Shown: piece by piece, positions 43,328 to 51,665 of the stretch
Position numbering within the stretch: the stretch's first letter is position 1
How the letters are laid out: the number at the start of each line of letters is the position of its first letter
From: Gordoniibacillus chartarius
Lineage (GTDB): Bacteria; Bacillota; Bacilli; Paenibacillales; NBRC-103111
Assembly: GCF_042432825.1 (NCBI RefSeq)
Contig: NZ_JBHLWN010000082.1
Coordinates: forward strand, 12,950 to 76,949
Direction of reading: 5' to 3'
DNA length: 64,000 nucleotides
The notes under the pieces: generated by a model
The model's input: only the letters and a program-made list of their open reading frames with translations
What the model was told of the DNA's origin: nothing
Database searches by the model: none
Translations under genes and position numbers: made by a program

Positions 43328-43357
43328 ATAATACCATACCCCCCTACCCTATGTAAA
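43328..43357 (-). promoter_or_regulatory. Promoter of the MFS gene with CsoR-like operator in the spacer
   Basis: On the minus strand TTTACA (43357-43352), 18 bases and TATTAT (43333-43328). The spacer reads TAGGGTAGGGGGGTATGG, close to the B. subtilis CsoR operator and to the copA promoter spacer here. Confidence 0.65.
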
Positions 43358-43555
43358 CCGTCCTTCCAAAATTTCTTCTTAAAAATGTATCATCCCGCTT
43401 TCGTTAATTGAAAGAAGTTAAATTTACGATATTCTCCTGCCGGTTCGATTGCCTTTTTCCGCTTCTCGTTTAACCATTCCGGACGAGTCTCGCGCGGGCG
43501 AACGCCAAATAGGCTGCCGAGTATCCTCGATAGCCTGAGTTTGTTGGGCGCGCCG

Positions 43556-44818
43556 TTACATGTTGCGGGACATTACGTGGTAGCATTCGGCCGCTTTCCG
43601 GTATGATTTTCGCTCATAATAGTAGTCCCCGAGCTGCTTGCCGATGCTCTTGACCTGGTGGTGCTGGTTCATCTTCACGCAGTAGTCGAGCAGCCGGTGC
43701 AGCTCCTTCTCATATTTGCGGGTATCTTCGGTGTACCTGTACAATTGGGCGCGCAGCAGGTGCAGCTCGATATCGAACAGCACCTCTTTGTTTTGCTCGG
43801 CGTACCGCTCCGCGATTTGCAGACATTCCGCCGCCTTCTGCCAGTCCCGAAGCTGCAAATACACCTCGATCAGCCTTCGATAGTTTTGCTGAACCTTCGT
43901 CGAGTCCGGCAGCTTGGCGAACCGGTCGAGCGATCTATACATGAAAGCGACGGCCTGCTCGTACTCCCCGGCAAGCTGGTGCGCCCGCCCGAAGTTATAG
44001 TCGATCGCCGCCAGCAGCTCCTCGTTGCCGTCCTCCCGCACCAGCTCCCGCGCTTCCTCCACGCATTGCATCGCCTCCTCCGGCCGCTTCGCAAGCAGGA
44101 ATTGAATGCCGCGGGTGAGCACCAGGTTCGCCGTCCGGTTCGGATCGTTCAGCTGCTTGATATGGAAACAAGCCTTCTCGGAATAATATAAGCATAATCC
44201 CACATCGTATTGGAGACGTTGATGAACGAGGCTCAGGTTAAAATAAAGCCGGGCCTTGTCCTTATGGCTGCGGTCTTTCGCGAACGTCTCCGAGCGCAGC
44301 AAGTATTGATTGGATTTGACGAAATCCTGCAGGTTGAAAAACAACAGCCCGCAAGCTTGATAATAGTAAAATAATACGAACTCCGGGGTCTCCGTATCGT
44401 TCTCCTTCACATATTTCAAGGATGCGGCATAAAGCTCCAGCCCCGCTTTGTACGTCGAATTCAGGTAGTGGTAACGGATCAGGACCGCGTACATCATCAG
44501 ATAGGTCTCGTTGCTGTGCACTTCAAGCAAATGCAGGCTCAGCTTGGAAATATCGTCTCCGGTAATAAGGTCCCGCTCCCAATAAGCTAAGAAAATGCCC
44601 CTTATTTCGTCCTCGAATCGCACGGAGGCGGGCTGGAGCAGATCTTCGGGCTGCACGCCGAGCCGCCCCGCAACCTCATGCAGGAAGCGGGAGGAGGGGC
44701 TTGCCAGATTGTTTTCGATTTTGCTTAAGTAAGCGACGGAGGAAATCCCTTCCACAAGCTCGCCTTGGGTCATCCGCTTCCACAAGCGCAAATTGCGGAT
44801 GCGATCGCCTGGATTCAT
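43556..44818 (-). CDS. XRE-family regulator with TPR domain
   Basis: 420 aa. Residues 1-60 are an XRE helix-turn-helix (IRNLRLWKRMTQGELVEGISSVAYLSKIENNLASPSSRFLHEVA region) and the rest is a series of TPR-like helical hairpins (e.g. YYYQACGLLFFNLQDFVKSNQYLLRSE, YNFGRAHQLAGEYEQAVAFMYRSLDRFA, YYYERKSYRKAAECYHVM). The layout resembles peptide-responsive RRNPP/PlcR-type regulators of Firmicutes, but no signal-peptide gene was found downstream: 43264-43555 holds only the MFS promoter. Divergent from an AraC-type gene. Target and ligand unknown. Confidence 0.85.
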   Translation of the reverse strand: MNPGDRIRNLRLWKRMTQGELVEGISSVAYLSKIENNLASPSSRFLHEVAGRLGVQPEDLLQPASVRFEDEIRGIFLAYWERDLITGDDISKLSLHLLEVHSNETYLMMYAVLIRYHYLNSTYKAGLELYAASLKYVKENDTETPEFVLFYYYQACGLLFFNLQDFVKSNQYLLRSETFAKDRSHKDKARLYFNLSLVHQRLQYDVGLCLYYSEKACFHIKQLNDPNRTANLVLTRGIQFLLAKRPEEAMQCVEEARELVREDGNEELLAAIDYNFGRAHQLAGEYEQAVAFMYRSLDRFAKLPDSTKVQQNYRRLIEVYLQLRDWQKAAECLQIAERYAEQNKEVLFDIELHLLRAQLYRYTEDTRKYEKELHRLLDYCVKMNQHHQVKSIGKQLGDYYYERKSYRKAAECYHVMSRNM

Positions 44819-44943
44819 GCTGTCTCACCCCGTAGGAATAGGTTTGCGCATTTGCACTTTGCCATTTTTTGAAAATTATGATAGCATGGTGATGCGAACG
44901 ATTGTTCTATAAAATATTACAGCCTGAGGGGACGGTGCTGTCG

Positions 44944-45765
44944 GTGACGGTCCGATATGCGGAAATCGACGAAGTGATCTCGTTCATCCATCAACATATC
45001 TACGACCCGCTGCCGCTTGCCCGGCTCGCCCGGCATGTGGACTACAGTCCGTACCATTTCACGCGCATCTTCAAGGAAAGAATCGGGCTGTCCCCGCTGT
45101 ACTACGTATCTTCCCTTCGCTTGCAGAAGGCCAAGGAGCTGCTGCTGCGAACCGGCTTAAGCGTCCGCGACGTCGGCCTTGAGATCGGCCAGCAAAGTCT
45201 CGGCACGTTCACCACCCGGTTCACGGAACGGGTCGGCATGACGCCATCCGAATTCCGCAGTGCGCCGCCGCAAACGAATGAGCATGTCCGTTCGCTGCAG
45301 GAGCTGGACAATTGGCGCGAGCCGGAGTACTGGGGCGCTGACGGATCAGCGGTCATCGAAGGAGCGGTCGGCTCCGCAGTCCCATTCGACGGCTTCGCTC
45401 TCGTCGGTCTGTTCGCGAAGCCGATTCCCGAAGGATTCCCGCTGTACGGGACGCTCGTCGCCGCCGGCACATCGTTTCGCTTGACCGGCGTGAAGCCCGG
45501 CACGTATTATTTGATGGCGACGTCGATCTCTTGGGGCATGCAAGCACTCGATATTTTACTGCCGGAGATGACGCTGCGCACCCGCGCTCACCGGCCGCTG
45601 ATCGTTTATCCTTATGCTCCCGTGCCTTATCAGCAGGTTACGCTGCATCCGCCCAGACCCGACGATCCGCCGATACTCGTTTCTTTGCCGCTGCTCATGA
45701 ACCGTTTTCTGGAGCGTGTGCGTTCCGCCCGGGAAAGTGAGCCGCGGAAGTATTCCCATACATAA
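44944..45765 (+). CDS. AraC-family regulator with N-terminal DNA-binding domain
   Basis: About 273 aa from a GTG at 44944, picked because GAGGGG lies about 12 bases upstream; other GTG/TTG codons at 44935 and 44902 are possible. The DNA-binding domain is at the N-terminus: LARLARHVDYSPYHFTRIFKERIGLSPLYYVSSLRLQKA and GLEIGQQSLGTFTTRFTERVGMTPSEFR. The C-terminal half is a beta-rich domain of unknown ligand (VPFDGFALVGLFAKPIPEG, FRLTGVKPGTYYLMATSI). It sits 13 bases before an MFS transporter gene, so it probably regulates that operon, a common AraC/MFS arrangement. Confidence 0.83.
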   Translation: MTVRYAEIDEVISFIHQHIYDPLPLARLARHVDYSPYHFTRIFKERIGLSPLYYVSSLRLQKAKELLLRTGLSVRDVGLEIGQQSLGTFTTRFTERVGMTPSEFRSAPPQTNEHVRSLQELDNWREPEYWGADGSAVIEGAVGSAVPFDGFALVGLFAKPIPEGFPLYGTLVAAGTSFRLTGVKPGTYYLMATSISWGMQALDILLPEMTLRTRAHRPLIVYPYAPVPYQQVTLHPPRPDDPPILVSLPLLMNRFLERVRSARESEPRKYSHT

Positions 45766-45778
45766 AGGAGTGTTATCT

Positions 45779-47053
45779 TTGAGTACGCTGCAACCCGGCG
45801 CCAAGGCGCCCAGTATTTTCGGAAACCGGTTCCTGCAAACGATTCTGCTCTCGAACATTCTGCTGCAAATCGGCATCTGGGTACGGAACTTCGCGATCTT
45901 GTACTACGTCGCGGAGAAGACCTCCAACAATGCATATGCCATTTCGTTTATTTACGTTGCCGAATATGCGCCGATCTTCATCTTCTCGTTCATCGGCGGC
46001 ACGCTGGCCGACCGCTGGCGGCCGCGGCGGACGATGATCTGGTGCGACCTGCTGTCGGCCATTTCCGTATTCGTCGTGCTCCTGGCGATTCATTTCGGCT
46101 CCTGGCAGTCGGTTTTCCTGGTCACGCTCATTTCGGCGATTCTATCGCAGTTCTCGCAGCCGTCGGGAATGAAGCTGTTTAAGCAGCATATCCCGGAGGC
46201 TCAGATGCAGCAAGGCATGGCGCTGTTCCAGTCGCTCATCGCCATCTTCATGGTGCTCGGACCGATGCTCGGTACGTTCGCCTACTATCGCTTCGGTCTG
46301 GAGTCGTCGATCGCGGTCATGGGTGTCGCGTTCCTGCTGTCCGCACTCGTGCTTGTCCGTCTGCCGAAGGACGCCGTCGAGCAGAAGCCGCCGCTGGAGA
46401 AGGGGCAGTTCCGCAAAGAGTTGAACGAAGGGTTTCGTTATGTATGGCAAAGTCCGGTGCTCCGCATTCTAGGGCTTGTGTTCATTCTCGCCGGGCTCGC
46501 GGTCGGCATCGCGCAGGCACTCAACCTGTTCATCGTCACCGAGCGCCTCGGCAAGACCGAAGAATTCCTGCAATACATGCTCATGGTTAACGGAGCGGCC
46601 ATGCTTATCGGCGGCGGTGTCGTCGCGGCATTCGCGAAGAAGGTCGCTCCCCAGCTGCTGCTGGCGGTCGGTATGATCGTCGGTGCCGTGTGTACCGTCA
46701 TCGTCGGCTTCTCGACAAGCGTGCCCGTAACTCTCGTTACCCAGTTCGTCAACGGTCTCGTGTTTCCCTGCATCCATATCGGCATCAGTACGATGATGCT
46801 AAAGTGGTCGCATGAGTCGATCGTCGGCCGGGTCTCCGGTGTGCTGAACCCGATGTTCATCGGCATGATGGTCATTTCGATGTTGTTCGCCGGCGCCCTG
46901 AAGGACGCCTTCTCGCTCGTAGCGATTTACGCCGGAGCGGGGATCCTCTTCGTGCTGGGGGCTCTCTCCTTGATGACCATTATGGGCCACAAGGCGCCTG
47001 AGACGGCATCCTCCGGCGAGCAAGGGGCTGCCCCGGAGCCGCATATGCATTGA
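45779..47053 (+). CDS. MFS transporter, DHA3-like
   Basis: 424 aa from a TTG at 45779 with AAGGAG 9 bases upstream. Major facilitator with 12 predicted helices: NRFLQTILLSNILLQIGIWVRNFAILYYV, then EYAPIFIFSFIGGTLADRWRPRRTMIWCD (motif A), a central cytoplasmic loop with KDAVEQKPPLEKGQFRKEL, and C-terminal helices near MVISMLFAGALKDAFSL. The DHA3 branch exports macrolides or other drugs. Cotranscribed with the AraC-type regulator upstream. A terminator follows. Confidence 0.87.
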   Translation: MSTLQPGAKAPSIFGNRFLQTILLSNILLQIGIWVRNFAILYYVAEKTSNNAYAISFIYVAEYAPIFIFSFIGGTLADRWRPRRTMIWCDLLSAISVFVVLLAIHFGSWQSVFLVTLISAILSQFSQPSGMKLFKQHIPEAQMQQGMALFQSLIAIFMVLGPMLGTFAYYRFGLESSIAVMGVAFLLSALVLVRLPKDAVEQKPPLEKGQFRKELNEGFRYVWQSPVLRILGLVFILAGLAVGIAQALNLFIVTERLGKTEEFLQYMLMVNGAAMLIGGGVVAAFAKKVAPQLLLAVGMIVGAVCTVIVGFSTSVPVTLVTQFVNGLVFPCIHIGISTMMLKWSHESIVGRVSGVLNPMFIGMMVISMLFAGALKDAFSLVAIYAGAGILFVLGALSLMTIMGHKAPETASSGEQGAAPEPHMH

Positions 47054-47061
47054 TGGCATGG

Positions 47062-47101
47062 AAAGAGCTGCCCGAGCGAACGCCCGCGGCAGCTCTTTTT
47101 T
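47062..47101. terminator. Terminator after the MFS gene, shared with the convergent thioredoxin-like gene
   Basis: AAAGAGCTGCC pairs with GGCAGCTCTTT around a GC-rich loop, followed by a T run. Confidence 0.78.
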
Positions 47102-47104
47102 CCG

Positions 47105-47401
47105 CTATTTCGCCTTCTTGCGCACAAGCCCGGCTGCCCACTGGTGTATTTGTCGCACTGCACTCGGGCTTTTCTCTTGCAGGAGCAGCTCCACATCGAC
47201 GACTTCCCCGCCGACCGCAACAGCCGGAAACGTCCGGATCCCGTAGTCCTGCACTTTGCTGCCTGCCAGCTCTCTGTTCTCGTCCTTGCTCGTATCGTAA
47301 ACGACAATATGGCATCTAGGACAAGCCGTCTCTCTTACACGCTCAATGATATGCCCGGAGGTCGGACCTCCGTCTACGAATACTTCAATCGTTGTCCCCA
47401 T
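47105..47401 (-). CDS. Small thioredoxin/glutaredoxin-like protein with CPRC
   Basis: 98 aa from the ATG at 47401, behind GGGGAGG. Thioredoxin-fold outline: IEVFVDGGPTSGHIIERVRE, then ACPRCHIVVYD with the Cys-x-x-Cys redox pair placed after the first helix, unlike classical thioredoxin where it precedes helix 1. DYGIRTFPAVAVGGEVVD includes the cis-Pro strand. It overlaps the upstream merR-type gene by 17 bases, so it is in that operon and probably induced with it. The CPRC pair may also bind a soft metal. Partner and substrate unknown. Confidence 0.78.
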   Translation of the reverse strand: MGTTIEVFVDGGPTSGHIIERVRETACPRCHIVVYDTSKDENRELAGSKVQDYGIRTFPAVAVGGEVVDVELLLQEKSPSAVRQIHQWAAGLVRKKAK

Positions 47402-47819
47402 CGTTCGTCTTCCTCCCCGCAATTTGCCGTATGACCGGACAGGCACCGCTCGCATAAGGCGTCTCATCGAGAGGGATATCCGTCACCTTCTGAAGTAAAG
47501 CCTTCAAAGCTTCCAGCTGCCCGATGCGTTCCTCGATTTCTTTGACTTTCGAAGCGGCATACCGGCGCATCTCCGCTACGGGCGGCATGCTGTCCTTCTT
47601 TCGCAACAGCAGCAAATACTGAATTTCGGCAAGCGTAAACCCGACTTCTTGAGCGCTCTTAATAAATTGAATGTCCCCGACGGCGTCCTGTGAATATAAG
47701 CGGTAGCCGGATTCGCTGCGCGCCGGCTCGGCTAGCAGTCCGCGCTTCTCATAGTAACGAACCGTCTCGGTATGGACCGATGCAGCGCTCGCCAATTGAC
47801 CGATCGTCAGCGCCTTCAT
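47385..47819 (-). CDS. MerR-family transcriptional regulator
   Basis: 144 aa from the ATG at 47819, behind AAGGAGG. Winged-helix MerR start: LTIGQLASAASVHTETVRYYEKRGLLAEPARSESGYRLY, followed by the dimerisation helix (EIEERIGQLEALKALLQKV) and a short effector tail. The tail has one cysteine (SGACPVI), and Cys-Pro near the C-terminus fits metal binding in this family. The promoter upstream has the 20-bp spacer and palindrome expected of a MerR-activated promoter, so the regulator controls its own operon with the thioredoxin-like gene. No transporter or reductase gene follows; inducing metal unknown. Confidence 0.9.
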   Translation of the reverse strand: MKALTIGQLASAASVHTETVRYYEKRGLLAEPARSESGYRLYSQDAVGDIQFIKSAQEVGFTLAEIQYLLLLRKKDSMPPVAEMRRYAASKVKEIEERIGQLEALKALLQKVTDIPLDETPYASGACPVIRQIAGRKTNDGDND

Positions 47820-47838
47820 TCCAACCCTCCTTGCCATG

Positions 47839-47870
47839 ATCATAAACCCTGTACCTAGGTACAGAGTCAA
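47839..47870 (-). promoter_or_regulatory. MerR-type promoter with 20-bp spacer and perfect palindrome
   Basis: On the minus strand TTGACT (47870-47865), exactly 20 bases, then TATGAT (47844-47839). The spacer starts with the perfect palindrome CTGTACCTAGGTACAG (47849-47864). Over-long spacers with a centred palindrome are diagnostic of MerR-family activated promoters. Confidence 0.85.
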
Positions 47871-47893
47871 GCCAGACTGCCGCCTGACCGATC

Positions 47894-49033
47894 TTACGGA
47901 TTCGCGGCCAACCTCAGCGCTTGCTCGAACTTATCGATAACCTGACTAACGGCAAATTGAGAGACGGACGCTGCGCACACCTCCGCCGACGGCAGCGACA
48001 GCTCGCCGTAGATTACAGCCCTTAACAGCTCGGCAAGATCGTGCGGCTGGCCGGGTTGAAATAAGTAGCCGTTTACCCCCGGCAGTACGAGGTCTTCGGG
48101 GCCGGTGTCACAGCGGCTCGCGATAACGGGCAGCCCGCGCGCAAGGGCCTCCCCCAGCACCATCGGGAAGCCTTCGTAGTCTGACGTCAGCAGCAGCGCG
48201 GTGGCCTCTTGCACAGCATTCCAAGGGCTGCTTACCCAACCGTGCCAGCGTATATTCCCGGCAATGCCGAGGCCCGCGGCCATATGTGTGAGCGCCTCCT
48301 CCTCTCGGCCGTTATCTCCCAAGGAGCTTCCGTACACGTCCAGCCGCCAGTCGAGTCCGCGCAGCTGTCCGAACGCCTGCAGCATGACGTCGAGGCGCTT
48401 CTGCTCGTTGTCCAGCCGGCCCATATACAGGAATGTCGGCCTCCCGGCACGCTGTATCTTCGTACCGCCGCCATCCGGAATCGGGTTGTGGACAATTGTC
48501 ACCGGCTTGTCCGGCATGAGCTGCTCAAGCTGCCTTCCGATTCCCGAGGAAATGGCTAAGTGAGCGTCAGCATATCGGATCGCTCCCGGAGATGCGAGAC
48601 GATTCAGCGGATTGTGAATCCAGGAAACGATCGGCGTCCGGCGGGCTAACCGTTTCGCGGCGCTTCTCGCGATCGCGTTCGTCAACGGCATATGAACGGC
48701 CACGATGACATCCGGCTCCGGCAGCTTTTGAAGTATGCTCTGCAGCTGGAGAACGGGAAGTATTTCCGAGCCGGGGGAAGCGGCAGAGAACACGGCTGTA
48801 CCGGGTGTACCTGACGGACCGGCTTGACGCTCCGGGTATGCATCCCCGACTTCTAAAGAACAATCGACAAAACAAGGCAATGAGCGGAAATACGCTTCCG
48901 GACTGCCCGGCAGCACTCCCGCACACAGGACGCGTACGTCATGCCCTCTCTTTGCGAGCTCGTTCGCGGTAATCGCCAAGACTGTTTCCAGTCCGCCTCT
49001 TGATAAATAACCCGTGTAAAAATAGATCCGCAT
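47894..49033 (-). CDS. Glycosyltransferase family 4 protein
   Basis: 379 aa from the ATG at 49033, behind AAGGGGGG. GT-B fold: N-terminal MRIYFYTGYLSRGGLETVLA (Gly-Gly acceptor loop typical of GT4), C-terminal FLYMGRLDNEQKRLDVML (donor-domain start), DVYGSSLGDNG, and the E-x7-E region SDYEGFPMVLGEALARGLPVIASRCDTGPEDLV with the conserved glutamates for the nucleotide sugar. Retaining enzymes of this type build exopolysaccharide, teichoic acid or glycolipid. No other glycan-synthesis gene is adjacent, so its product is unknown. Confidence 0.88.
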   Translation of the reverse strand: MRIYFYTGYLSRGGLETVLAITANELAKRGHDVRVLCAGVLPGSPEAYFRSLPCFVDCSLEVGDAYPERQAGPSGTPGTAVFSAASPGSEILPVLQLQSILQKLPEPDVIVAVHMPLTNAIARSAAKRLARRTPIVSWIHNPLNRLASPGAIRYADAHLAISSGIGRQLEQLMPDKPVTIVHNPIPDGGGTKIQRAGRPTFLYMGRLDNEQKRLDVMLQAFGQLRGLDWRLDVYGSSLGDNGREEEALTHMAAGLGIAGNIRWHGWVSSPWNAVQEATALLLTSDYEGFPMVLGEALARGLPVIASRCDTGPEDLVLPGVNGYLFQPGQPHDLAELLRAVIYGELSLPSAEVCAASVSQFAVSQVIDKFEQALRLAANP

Positions 49034-49588
49034 CGCGCCCCCCTTACTCCGTCCATCGTCATTGCTCTGCTTCCATTGTAACTGCCTGCCGTTTGAATAA
49101 GCAAAGACGGGGCACCCGGCCATGCACAGATCTTCTCCCCGTATGGTGTTTGGCACAGTCACCCGGTAAGGGGACCGTTCCGCTTTGTATAGCTCACAAC
49201 ACGGCATAGAAACCGGAGGCAGCTCCCACGGTCCTTCCGGTTTAGCGGATCATGTGCATATTTTGCAATAGGCTATTGTGAATAATGGAGCAATCATTCT
49301 CCACCGGAAAAGCCTGCGTCTATAAAGGAAAATCACGAACAGCCAAATGTCTAAGCCCGATTAGCGCGAATATGCAGGCATCTGAAATTAGTAAGTCCAT
49401 AACCGCCCCTTCGCGGCAAAGATGCCTCTACTTTTATAGGTATTTCTCTCTGATAGCTGGTTATGATTAAAATGGCCGCACTTTCACATTCATCGTTTGA
49501 TCAGAAGCCCCATTCAGCTCCGTCAAATATCAAAACGATGATAGGAAAGGAACGTCCACCCCAATTTTCACACCTCCTGGCATATAAA
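49034..49588. other. AT-richer intergenic stretch without a supported gene
   Basis: Two short plus-strand open frames (49285-49470, 49463-49645) lack ribosome sites and give products with no family look. An imperfect hairpin (ACCGGAGG near 49212 with CCTTCCGGT near 49234) could be a regulatory element for the glycosyltransferase gene. Base composition is lower in G+C than the flanks; the stretch may be decayed DNA. Confidence 0.4.
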
Positions 49589-49633
49589 AAGGACCTCATC
49601 TCCCACCTTGAACTTGTGGGAAACGAGGTCCTT
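49589..49633 (-). terminator. Terminator of the glycan-use locus
   Basis: AAGGACCTC (49589-49597) pairs with GAGGTCCTT (49625-49633), with an inner TCCCAC/GTGGGA stem; on the minus strand it is followed by five T. It lies about 60 bases past the GH3 stop codon. Confidence 0.8.
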
Positions 49634-49694
49634 GTATACTTATAACGAATCTCCGTCTTAATCAATAGCACTTAAGGTACAGCTCACCGAATCG

Positions 49695-51650
49695 TTACAG
49701 CCGTGCCCATTCCAAACCGCAAAATGCATCGACCGGGGACTTGCCAGCAAACGGCTGCTTGCCGACCAGACAGCGGACGACTTCCTTCTGAACCGCCAGC
49801 GTGGCGTTATAGGCGTTGATCATCGCCGGCATAGACGGCATTTCGTAGAGCGTGTACGGGTTGCCCAGCGAAACGAACAAGGTCGGCACCTTGGTCGGGT
49901 ACCAAGTGAACAGGCCTCCCGCTTCCTTCGGTGAGAGCCGCATCGAATTTTGCAAGAAGCCCGGCGACTTCTGGACCAAATACAGGACCAGGTCGACATC
50001 GCTGCGATCGTCGCGTATGTCAGCCTCCCGGACAACGCGGAAGCCTTCCTCCGTCAGCATCTGCTCGAATTCGAGACCCGATGCGGCCTTATCTCCGAAG
50101 AAAGACGCTTCATCGGAGGCAGCGAGCAGGAGCACGGTGCGGTGCTTCTCCGGCGAGAGCGGCAGCAGCTCCTGCACGTCCTTCACCAGCGTCACCGACC
50201 GGCGTGCAAGCCTCTCTGCCAGCTCCCGGTGCGCCTCGCAGCCGACAATCTCTAAACCGCTGCCACGCAAACCGCTGACAGCCGTTCCGCTACCCACCGC
50301 ACTGCTGCCCGCCAACCCGTTATCCGCTGCACTGCTGGCCACCATTCCGCTATCCGGCGCACTGCTGCCCGCCTTTCCGCTTCCCTCCACACTGCCGTTC
50401 GCCAATCCGTTGTCCGCCGTACCACCTTCAACTCCCAGGTCGATGCCAGCCGCAACGCCGCCGACTCCCAGGCCGTTGCCTGCCGCACCGCCGCTAATTC
50501 CCGGATCGCTCGCAATGCCGCCGACTCCAAAGTCGCCGCTTGCCGAACTGCTCCCCGCTCCGCCGGCGCCATGATGCAAGCCAAGCGAAGCCTTCAACGC
50601 CAAAATCCGGGCGACCGCTTCATTCAGGCGCTCCTCCGTAATGACGCCGCTTCGAGCACCGTCCATCATCGCTTCGAAATCGTACCGCATGTCTTGCGTA
50701 AACAGGAACATATCGACACCGGAAGCGATGCACTGCGGAACGATGTCCTTGCGCGGCCCGAAGCTGGTCATCCCCACCATGCTCGTCGCGTCCGATACGA
50801 TCAAGCCGTTGAAGCCAAGCTCGCCCCGCAGCAGTCCCGTATTGAGCTCATAAGACAACGAGCCCGGAGTATGCTTCGTTCGCACGTCGGTGACGCCAAG
50901 CTCCTCGTAATAAGCGGGCAGCGCAATATGAGCGCTCATGACCGTTTTCACGCCTTCTTCGATCATTGCCTTGAAGACGCTGCCGTACGTGCTCCGCCAC
51001 CGCTCCATGCTCATCGTATTGACGGTCAACACTTTGTGCTGATCCCGATCGTCCATTCCGTCGCCCGGCCAATGCTTGGCGCAGGCTGCCATCCGGCCGC
51101 CGCGCTGGACCGCCTGCATCACCGGCACGGCCGTGCCGGCCACGACCTCCGGCGTATCTCCGAAGGCGCGGATGTTGACGATAGGATTTTGGAAATTGTA
51201 GTTAATATCGACGACAGGGCCGTACACCCAGTTAAAGCCCATCGCCCGGCCTTCCGCCTCGATCGCGCGGCCGAACGCCTCTGCCAAGGACCGGTCGGCG
51301 GCAGCGGCGACCTGCATATTCGAAGCCAAATTCGTGCCGTCCCGCGCTCCGCCCTGACCGCCGTTCTCCAAGTCGCCGGAGACGAGCAGCGGCAGCGGAC
51401 TGCGCGCCTGCAGCCCGGCGATCAGCTTCGCCTGATTCACCGCCGTTGCCTCTGGCGAGAAGCCGAAAATATGCACGCCGCCAGGCTGTATGGCAAGCAA
51501 GTCCTGTTCCGTCGGAGGAGCGAAAGGCGGCTCCACCACCATGAACAGCTGCCCGACCTTCTGCTCCAGCGTCAAGCTCTGCAGCGTACGCTCCACCCAT
51601 CCGGCTGCTTCCTCGTTCAAATAAAACGGCTTCCCCTTCAAGTCCACCAT
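49695..51650 (-). CDS. Glycoside hydrolase family 3 enzyme with low-complexity insert
   Basis: 651 aa from the ATG at 51650 (GGGGAG 9 bases upstream; a TTG at 51656 is possible). N-terminal TIM-barrel: LTLEQKVGQLFMV, GDLENGGQGGARDGTNLASNM, CAKHWPGDGMDDRDQHKVL (substrate Lys-His and His-Asp pair as in NagZ-type GH3), and FNGLIVSDATSM with the catalytic nucleophile Asp. Between barrel and C-terminal sandwich domain lies a Gly/Ala/Ser-rich stretch (about 358-464). No signal peptide, so probably cytoplasmic. Likely cleaves beta-linked sugars (glucose, xylose or GlcNAc) from imported oligosaccharides. Last gene of the locus. Confidence 0.88.
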   Translation of the reverse strand: MVDLKGKPFYLNEEAAGWVERTLQSLTLEQKVGQLFMVVEPPFAPPTEQDLLAIQPGGVHIFGFSPEATAVNQAKLIAGLQARSPLPLLVSGDLENGGQGGARDGTNLASNMQVAAAADRSLAEAFGRAIEAEGRAMGFNWVYGPVVDINYNFQNPIVNIRAFGDTPEVVAGTAVPVMQAVQRGGRMAACAKHWPGDGMDDRDQHKVLTVNTMSMERWRSTYGSVFKAMIEEGVKTVMSAHIALPAYYEELGVTDVRTKHTPGSLSYELNTGLLRGELGFNGLIVSDATSMVGMTSFGPRKDIVPQCIASGVDMFLFTQDMRYDFEAMMDGARSGVITEERLNEAVARILALKASLGLHHGAGGAGSSSASGDFGVGGIASDPGISGGAAGNGLGVGGVAAGIDLGVEGGTADNGLANGSVEGSGKAGSSAPDSGMVASSAADNGLAGSSAVGSGTAVSGLRGSGLEIVGCEAHRELAERLARRSVTLVKDVQELLPLSPEKHRTVLLLAASDEASFFGDKAASGLEFEQMLTEEGFRVVREADIRDDRSDVDLVLYLVQKSPGFLQNSMRLSPKEAGGLFTWYPTKVPTLFVSLGNPYTLYEMPSMPAMINAYNATLAVQKEVVRCLVGKQPFAGKSPVDAFCGLEWARL

Positions 51651-51665
51651 ATCCAAAGACTCCCC

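Noticed and set aside
43264..43555. Possible signalling-peptide gene downstream of the XRE-TPR regulator
   Set aside because: No short frame with both a ribosome site and a hydrophobic secretion signal was found; the region is explained by the MFS promoter.
49034..49694. Possible insertion-sequence remnant in the AT-richer gap
   Set aside because: No transposase fragment or terminal inverted repeats seen; the strong hairpin at 49589-49633 is better explained as the GH3 terminator.
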